Origin: Sitta carolinensis
Lineage: Eukaryota > Chordata > Aves > Passeriformes > Sittidae
Reading direction: 5' to 3'
Assembly: GCA_032173965.1 (NCBI GenBank)
Contig: JAVUNC010000004.1
Coordinates: 1,998,501-2,062,500 of the forward strand
DNA: 64,000 nucleotides
The notes under the pieces were generated by a model that was not told the DNA's origin, searched no databases, and saw only the letters and a list, made by a program, of their open reading frames with translations. A program made the position numbers and the translations under genes. This document shows positions 58,411 to 64,000 of the stretch, in pieces; the first letter of the stretch is position 1, and every line of letters begins with the position of its first letter.

Positions 58411-61010
58411 CTTGGACACATGTGCACAGGGTGCACCCAGAAGACCTGACAATTCCTACAGACCTTAAGCTGTGCAATGAGTAAAAGACCTAAATTTTTT
58501 AATTTTGGCTGTTTTTAGGAGATTGGTTTGTTACTATGCATGGGGTTGAGGATCTGCCTTTCCTGCGAGTTCAGCAGTGGTAGAACTTCATTCTTAGGGC
58601 TGAATTTCTTCTCCAGGCTGGATCTTGGTGGTTCTGCCTTTTAGGAGTGGTGTGACAGTTGTAGTGCTGGGGCCTCTGCTGTGCTCAGCCACTGATACTG
58701 CCCTGGGTGGCTTTAAGCCAAGAATTCTGCCCCTCTGTACATGTTTTACTTTTGTCAGAATGGTGATGTTTGTCTTCCCCAAGGACAAAAGCTTTTAGTT
58801 TGTTGTTTGTAAAGCCAATTTTAAGAACTCACCAAGGAAGGTATTAGTGAAATACAAAGTGATATCTTTTTTTATTATTATTATTTTTATACTATGTGAG
58901 TCACTCAGAAATTAAAAGAGAAAATGAGTTTCTCTTCCAAATAAGTGATATCAGCCTCATCTTTACCAAGTGACTTTCTCCTTGCTTCTGCAGGGTGTTG
59001 TGAATCAGGGTGAACTCTACTTCAAAACATTTAATTGCACACAGAGAGAAATGAAGAAAACTGAAGGGGATCCCAAGAATGTATTAAAAATCAGAACTAA
59101 AATGAGAATGATTTCATGTCAAGTGAGACAAATGCAGAGTTGATACTCCAGTGCTTCACACTTCCACTTGTCCTTGGCACCGAGAAAATGAGATTTTTAA
59201 TATCTGAAAAACAGATTGCCATGAAGACTCATCCATTGTAAATTTAAGCTGCCTTTATAGCAACTTAAGCTGGGGACAAGATTGTTCATTACATCTGATT
59301 CTACAACTGCAGCCATGATTTCCATATTAATAGTGACTTTATTTTTTTTATTGTCTCTCCCAGAAATAGGAAGGGGGGGCTGGTTGTGTTTTCCCTGGGT
59401 TAGCAGATAATTTATTTAATGAATAATGCGAGAAGGGCAAAGGTTTGTGAGTTCTTACTCCCATATCACCACAAAGAGTGGTGACACCTGCCTTGGCTGC
59501 TGTGCTCAGGCTGCCTTGGTGCTTTGGTTGCTGACAAAAGGAGACTGAGGATCAGAGGGATATTGACTCCTGGTTCAGAGTCAGCATCGGTTGATGGAAT
59601 TTACGTTGGTCAGGACTGAACTGCTTTGACTGAGATTTTAGGCAAAGGCTTTGCTTGTTCCCCTGATGTGCCCTGAAGTGACAAAAGCAACTTCTCCCCT
59701 GTGTCTGGGGGTGGGGGAGGTATTTCTGTGCCACTGAACTTTAGACCAACGTGGAGTCAAAGACTGTTTGTGCCTTTTTCAATAGCGGCCGCCCGGCGCT
59801 GGCAGCGCTGGAGGAAGCCCCAGCTTCCTCTCCTTTCTCTGGAGCTGCCTTTCCATTCACCACTGCTGCTCCAAGGCAGACCTGAGCGCTCCCTGTCCTT
59901 CCTTGCTTAGTCTGGGATGGTTTGTGGTTGTGTTCTGAGTGTAATAAACCTGCCTGGTGCTTAGATGTAGCAAAACCAGAGAATTATGCCTCTTTTCTCA
60001 TGGATTTGCTGCTGTTTATTTCTGCTGAAATCCCACTGTCCTCTGTCTGCACTTGCAGATCTGGAGTCTCTTGGAAAAAGCTCATCTTGCTCGTCTAATC
60101 ACGGCTCAAATTTGGTCTAGATCCTAATGGCTCTTCTCTTAAAACAGCTGAGGTCCATACCAGTTTTTTCCTCTTTCATTGCTATCACTAATATCATCCT
60201 CCTGCCTTTGTCATCTCAAAACCTGAGTTACAGCAGCCTTTTCTTCGCTTCTCTTATCTCATCTCCTCGTGTTCTACTTTTAATCCTGCATTTCATGATG
60301 ATGGAAGGTGATTTTTTCCCCTTTCCTTTCTGTGTTTTCTTCTTTGCTGCATCCACACTTCTCACCCTGGAAGCAGATCTTTCTCTGAGGAATCCAGTTC
60401 TTTATCATTAGCCCCTCTGACCTTCAGAAAGTTTGTATATATTTAAGTCAAATTTGTTCCTCTTTGGAAAACAAAACAGCTCTCTGTATTGAAATTTGGC
60501 AAGAAGTCAGCAGCATGATCTCATATTTTTTGTGACTGCCTTGGGGAATATGTTTAAAATGCAGTTAAGAGATTTGACAGAGGAGGGGTTTGATGAGGGA
60601 GTCTCTCTAAAAGGTTTGGGGTGGCTGACAGGGAGGGTCCTGGGTGTTTGGCTCTTCCATCCATCAGTGGTTTGGTGTCACTGGTTCTCTCCCAGCTCAC
60701 AGAATGTGGGGGTCTGCTGGGACCATTCCTCTTGGTGACCTCTTTTCCTGGAGAGAAAGAGGCAGCTCAGGACCTCAGTGTGGGCCAAATGAGTTGTTCT
60801 GGAAGAGCAGCAGCCAACTCTCAGCACCTCCCCTCCCTGGAAACACCCAGAGCTTTCCCTGGCCACAGCTGGGCGGGAGAAGGCTCTTATGGACAGGCTT
60901 AAACCTCCCAGGAAAGCTGGTGGCCAAAAGCTGAGTGCTGCCACTTCTGGGAAAGCTCATTCAGCCCAGCCTTTGGTCCTGAAAGTTCATGAGTTTTTTT
61001 TCATGGAGGG
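58411..61010 (+). other. HMBOX1: HMBOX1 intron 1, 58.4-61.0 kb
   Basis: Non-coding spacer. A short CpG-rich patch with a NotI-type GCGGCCGC at 59785-59792 stands out from AT-rich surroundings. Confidence 0.65.
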
Positions 61011-61022
61011 AAAAAAAAGAAA

Positions 61023-61054
<32 letters not shown>

Positions 61055-61077
61055 AAAAAAAGAAAAAAAAGAAAAAG
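61011..61077 (+). repeat. A-rich tract with regular G interruptions
   Basis: About 67 bases of A broken by single G bases at irregular spacing. It ends about 30 bases before a CR1 3' fragment. CR1 elements do not carry poly(A) tails, so the tract has another origin. Confidence 0.85.
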
Positions 61078-61109
61078 GCACACAGAGATGATATAGATGA
61101 TATCACTAT

Positions 61110-61212
61110 CCCTGGATGGATTTAAGAGCCTTGTGGATGTGGCACATGGGGATGTGGGCCAGTGGTGGCCTTGACAGTGTTGGGGAAACAATTTGACTCG
61201 ATGCTCTTGCTT
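61110..61212 (+). mobile_element. CR1 3' piece lacking its terminus, sense
   Basis: CCCTGGATGGATTTAAGAGC, GGGCCAGTGGTGGCCTTGAC and ACAATTTGACTCGATGCTCT match the stretch just before the CR1 3' end, but the following GGTCTTTTCCAACC part is gone and another CR1 begins. Confidence 0.7.
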
Positions 61213-61756
61213 GATGGAGGTGGTTTTCCTCCTTTGTGAGACCTCACGTGGGGTTCTGTGTCCAGCTCTGGGGTCCTCAGCACAGGGGAGGCATGGAGCT
61301 CTTGGAGTTGAACCAGAGGAGCCACAGAGCTGCTGCAAGGGCTGGAGCCCCTCTGCTCTGGAGCCAGGCTGGGAGAGCTGGGGTGTTCAGCCTGGAAGAG
61401 GCTCCAGGGAAACCTCAGAGCTCCTTCCAGAGCCTAAAGGGGCTGCAGGAGAGCTGGAGATGGATTGGGGACAAAAGCTAGAGGGAAGGACACAGGGAAT
61501 GGCTTCCCACTGCCAGAGGGCAGGGATGGATGGGATATTGGGAAGGAATTGTTCCCTGGGAGGGTGGTGAGTCCCTGGCACAGGGTGCCCAGAGGAGCTG
61601 TGGCTCCCCTGGATCCCTGGAAGTGTCCCAGGGCAGGCTGGACGGGGCTTGGATCACCCTGGGATAGTGGGAGGTGTCCCTGCCCACGGCTGGGGATGGG
61701 ACAGGATGAGCTCTAAGTCCCTTTCATCCCAAACCATTCTGGGGTTCTGTGATCTT
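61213..61756 (+). mobile_element. CR1 fragment, about 0.54 kb, sense
   Basis: GAGACCTCACGTGGGGTTCT, TGTCCAGCTCTGGGGTCCTC, GGAGCCAGGCTGGGAGAGCT, CACTGCCAGAGGGCAGGGAT, GGATGGGATATTGGGAAGGA end in GGGGTTCTGTGATCT. Near-mirror of the antisense copy at 36.7 kb, about 24 kb away. Confidence 0.93.
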
Positions 61757-62498
61757 CAGGGGCTTTTCCAGCCTAACCAGCTCTGTGCCTCTGCAGCCCC
61801 GTGGGCTCCATCTGGGAGGGGGGCCAGTTCTTCCCCAACATCTTCAGCAGGTTTTGAGGGGAGGAAGAGTCATTTCTCTAATAGCTGGACCACTTTTAAC
61901 ACTGAGGAGAGCCAAAATGTGTCCATCCATGGCTGCTCTCATGGATTAGCAATCCAGGACTGCTGATTTTACAGATGGAGCACAGGAAATTATCCCCTGC
62001 AACTCCTGTGCTACTGCATCCACTCATTTTCTATCCCAGCTCTGCCTGGAAATAACATCCGCTTTTCTCTTTCCTCTTGGTCAATAGTTTGGCTTTTGGA
62101 GCATTTCGTCCGTGTTAGTTTGTGGAGAAAGACTCAGCAGTGATACTGAGGAAATTCATTAGGTCATTCCTCTCAGAACACAGTACTGTTCCGCTCTTGC
62201 GGATGTTGGCCAAATAATCCTTTTAATAGCTTTGTGAGTTAAAAGGGTAGTAACTGTCATAAGGCTAATGATTGCATAGATAATTTACTTGTGGCCGAAA
62301 GAAATCAATTGTAATTTAAATTTTTGTCTCTGGACTGATTACAACACCAGACATCAACTTTCTCCGTGAGAATCTGCCATGTGCATTGAAGTCTCTGAGT
62401 CTGGATTAGTGACAGATTATCCAGAATGATGGGATTGGATTTTTTTGCCTCTCCCAGACATCTCTAATGTTCTTGGATCTTTTCCTTGTGTCTTACAG
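61757..62498 (+). other. HMBOX1: End of HMBOX1 intron 1
   Basis: Non-coding. The last bases form a good polypyrimidine tract and acceptor for exon 2. No further repeat is recognisable. Confidence 0.7.
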
Positions 62499-62582
62499 AA
62501 TGGTGAATAACACTGAAGACCCTCAAGAGGCTTTGTAACGTCCCATCCTCATGTAAAGTATGCTCAGAACTTTTCCAGTAGT
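62499..62582 (+). CDS. HMBOX1: HMBOX1 exon 2 with start codon (coding 62560-62582)
   Basis: The acceptor ttccttgtgtcttacag (AG at 62497-62498) opens an 84-base exon that ends at a strong donor GTAAGT (62583). ATG at 62560 begins M-L-R-T-F-P-V plus the first two bases of a valine codon. Vertebrate HMBOX1, from memory, starts M-L-S-S-F-P-V-V-L-L-E-T-M-S-H-Y, so five of seven complete residues and the split valine agree. Position and strand fit the INTS9-HMBOX1 pair. HMBOX1 is a nuclear HNF1-type homeodomain protein that binds double-stranded telomeric repeats and can repress transcription; its POU-like and homeodomain exons are beyond the right edge. The first 61 bases are 5' UTR and contain two further upstream ATGs (62500 and 62551). 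Adenine at -3 gives the main ATG a fair context. Confidence 0.8.
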
Positions 62583-64000
62583 GTAAGTACAAGCTGAAGA
62601 AACTCATAACAATTAAGAGTAATTTTGTGGTGTTCTTCTTTTAAATTGTCTAAAAAGAGCAGAGAAATGGTTACAATGATTATGAGCAGTTGCCTGAGTT
62701 GGAGAGTTTCACTGATTTAGTGGAACATTTAAACCTGGGAAGACATTTAAACCAGGAATAGTAAAATAATTGGATGTTTAAATCAGGGAGTAGTAACGTT
62801 GAATTCCCCACTTGGTCTGGCTCATGTATTGTTTGTGCTTCTACATTTCTGTCACTGAAACAGAAGGAAAATGATGCAGTTCTTAGAAAATCAGTCTTGA
62901 TCAGAGAAAAATCAGTGTTAAAGGAGAGATGTCCTTACAGCAGCTGAACAAATGAGAGGGATAAAGAGTTTAACACCACTCTAGATTTGCTAGAAGGGAT
63001 GAGCCACCTTCAATTTATTGGCCTCTGGCAGAGACAGAAAACCTGGGGCACCTTACCTAACCCTGGTGCTGGATGTGTTGGTCCAAGCAACTCCAGTGTC
63101 TTGAACCCCAGTGCCAGTCGAGGTTGTTCAAATCTCATTGTGAAATTTCAAATCAGTTTATTCCTTTTAATTACTTCTGTCATATGTCTTCAATTTAATT
63201 GGTTTCCATGCTGTTTCTTCAATAAATAAGCAAATGAATTCAAATTTTGAAGCTTGTCAGGCTGACAGGAAGGGCTTGTCCTGCACTGTGCTGTCACTCA
63301 TCTCCCACTGGCCAGTCCTGCTTGCAATATCCCTGTTACAGGCACAACAAAATGCTCAGCCCCTGCAAAGAGATTCCTGAGATACTTTGACCTCCTGACT
63401 TCAGATTGTTCCTTTTGTCAGACTGAGCTGGAAAGGGAAACTTTTTCTGCAGGATAGGATCTGGGCTGCTGGGAATGCATCACATTTTCCCAGATGGATT
63501 ATTTCAAGGATGAAGATCTATCCTTGGACAGTGATAGTGCAAGTGGCTGTGCAGTCACAGCCTTCTGCAAAAAATAACGACTGCCAGAGATTTAGTGTTG
63601 GAAACCAAACTCCAGTGGATTTCAAAAAGCCATTAATTAGTGATTTTCTATTGCTTGTGGCTTAGTCTTCTGTTCAGAATTGGTGGTTTCCTACTTTGCT
63701 GCCAGTCCCTTGAGCCGCCTCCTCTTCTTCCTTTTAGCTGGAAGTATGTTGGATTTCAGTATTAAAATCCCCACTTGAAATTGTAAAGATCTGGTTCACA
63801 GCAGGAGAGGAGTCTGGAGGTAAGGCCACATCACCCTGGGCATCTTTGTTATCCTGGTAATTCGGAGTTTGCTGGGTGACCTCAGAGCTCCTCTGTGCTT
63901 TGAGTGAGCACAAGGACATCTCACAGCTTTGTGTCAGGCTTTTGCCAGAAATTTCCAGACTGGGAATTGAATAGTTTGAATGTTTTAACTCAATTTCAGT
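62583..64000 (+). other. HMBOX1: HMBOX1 intron 2 (partial)
   Basis: Starts with donor GTAAGTAC. No sequence encoding the next expected residues (L-L-E-T-M-S-H-Y-T-D-E-P) was found, so the following exon lies beyond the edge. No repeat was recognised. Confidence 0.75.

Noticed and set aside
1..64000. Search for endogenous retrovirus or LTR remains
   Set aside because: No paired LTR, primer-binding site or retroviral motif could be supported by eye.
1..64000. Search for telomere-like TTAGGG arrays, because HMBOX1 binds them
   Set aside because: No tandem TTAGGG run is present in the window.
1..64000. Search for a CRISPR array, tRNA, rRNA or a novel multigene system
   Set aside because: The window is vertebrate intron and promoter sequence; no regularly spaced direct repeats with unique spacers or structured RNA genes were recognised.

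Overview
The window is nuclear DNA from a bird, probably a passerine or other neoavian. CR1 non-LTR retrotransposons dominate the interspersed repeats: about 21 fragments, nearly all 5'-truncated, with typical avian 3' ends. A few very old MIR/CORE-SINE-like relics are also present. Genes are split into short exons by long introns. Species cannot be fixed from the sequence alone.

Two protein-coding genes are recognisable. They are arranged head to head around one CpG island at roughly 15.7-17.6 kb. On the minus strand is the 5' part of INTS9 (Integrator complex subunit 9). Five exons are present: 16016-16008 (M-K-L), 11510-11383, 7185-7125, 4936-4874 and 1341-1202. They encode the first 133 residues plus two bases of codon 134, in one continuous reading frame with consistent splice phases, and the rest of the gene lies beyond the left edge. 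On the plus strand is the 5' end of HMBOX1 (homeobox containing 1, also HOT1). It has a GC-rich first exon ending at 16641, a first intron of about 46 kb, and a small exon at 62499-62582 that holds the likely start codon at 62560. The homeobox exons lie beyond the right edge. INTS9 and HMBOX1 are also head-to-head neighbours in human 8p21, which supports both identifications.

The shared promoter (about 16.02-16.61 kb) carries four ACTACAA-type elements (the ZNF143/THAP11 or SBS motif) within about 205 bp. It also has an inverted CCAAT box, a 16-bp perfect palindrome and an overlapping YY1-like ATGGCG. This is a housekeeping-type bidirectional promoter.

Layout: 1-16.0 kb is INTS9 exons 5 to 1 and their introns, with four CR1 fragments. 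15.7-17.6 kb is the CpG island. 16.6-62.5 kb is HMBOX1 intron 1. Its first 11 kb has no recognisable CR1. CR1 fragments between 33.4 and 42.3 kb are all minus-strand, and those between 46.2 and 54.4 kb are all plus-strand. A decayed LINE reverse-transcriptase fragment lies at about 51.45-51.74 kb. 62.5-64 kb is HMBOX1 exon 2 and the start of its next intron.

I found no bacterial or viral genes, no CRISPR array, no tRNA or rRNA gene, and no convincing new multigene system. The points most worth checking are the promoter motif cluster, the stacked upstream ORFs before the HMBOX1 start, two CR1 copies that share the same non-CR1 flank, and a pair of identical palindromes 42 bp apart.
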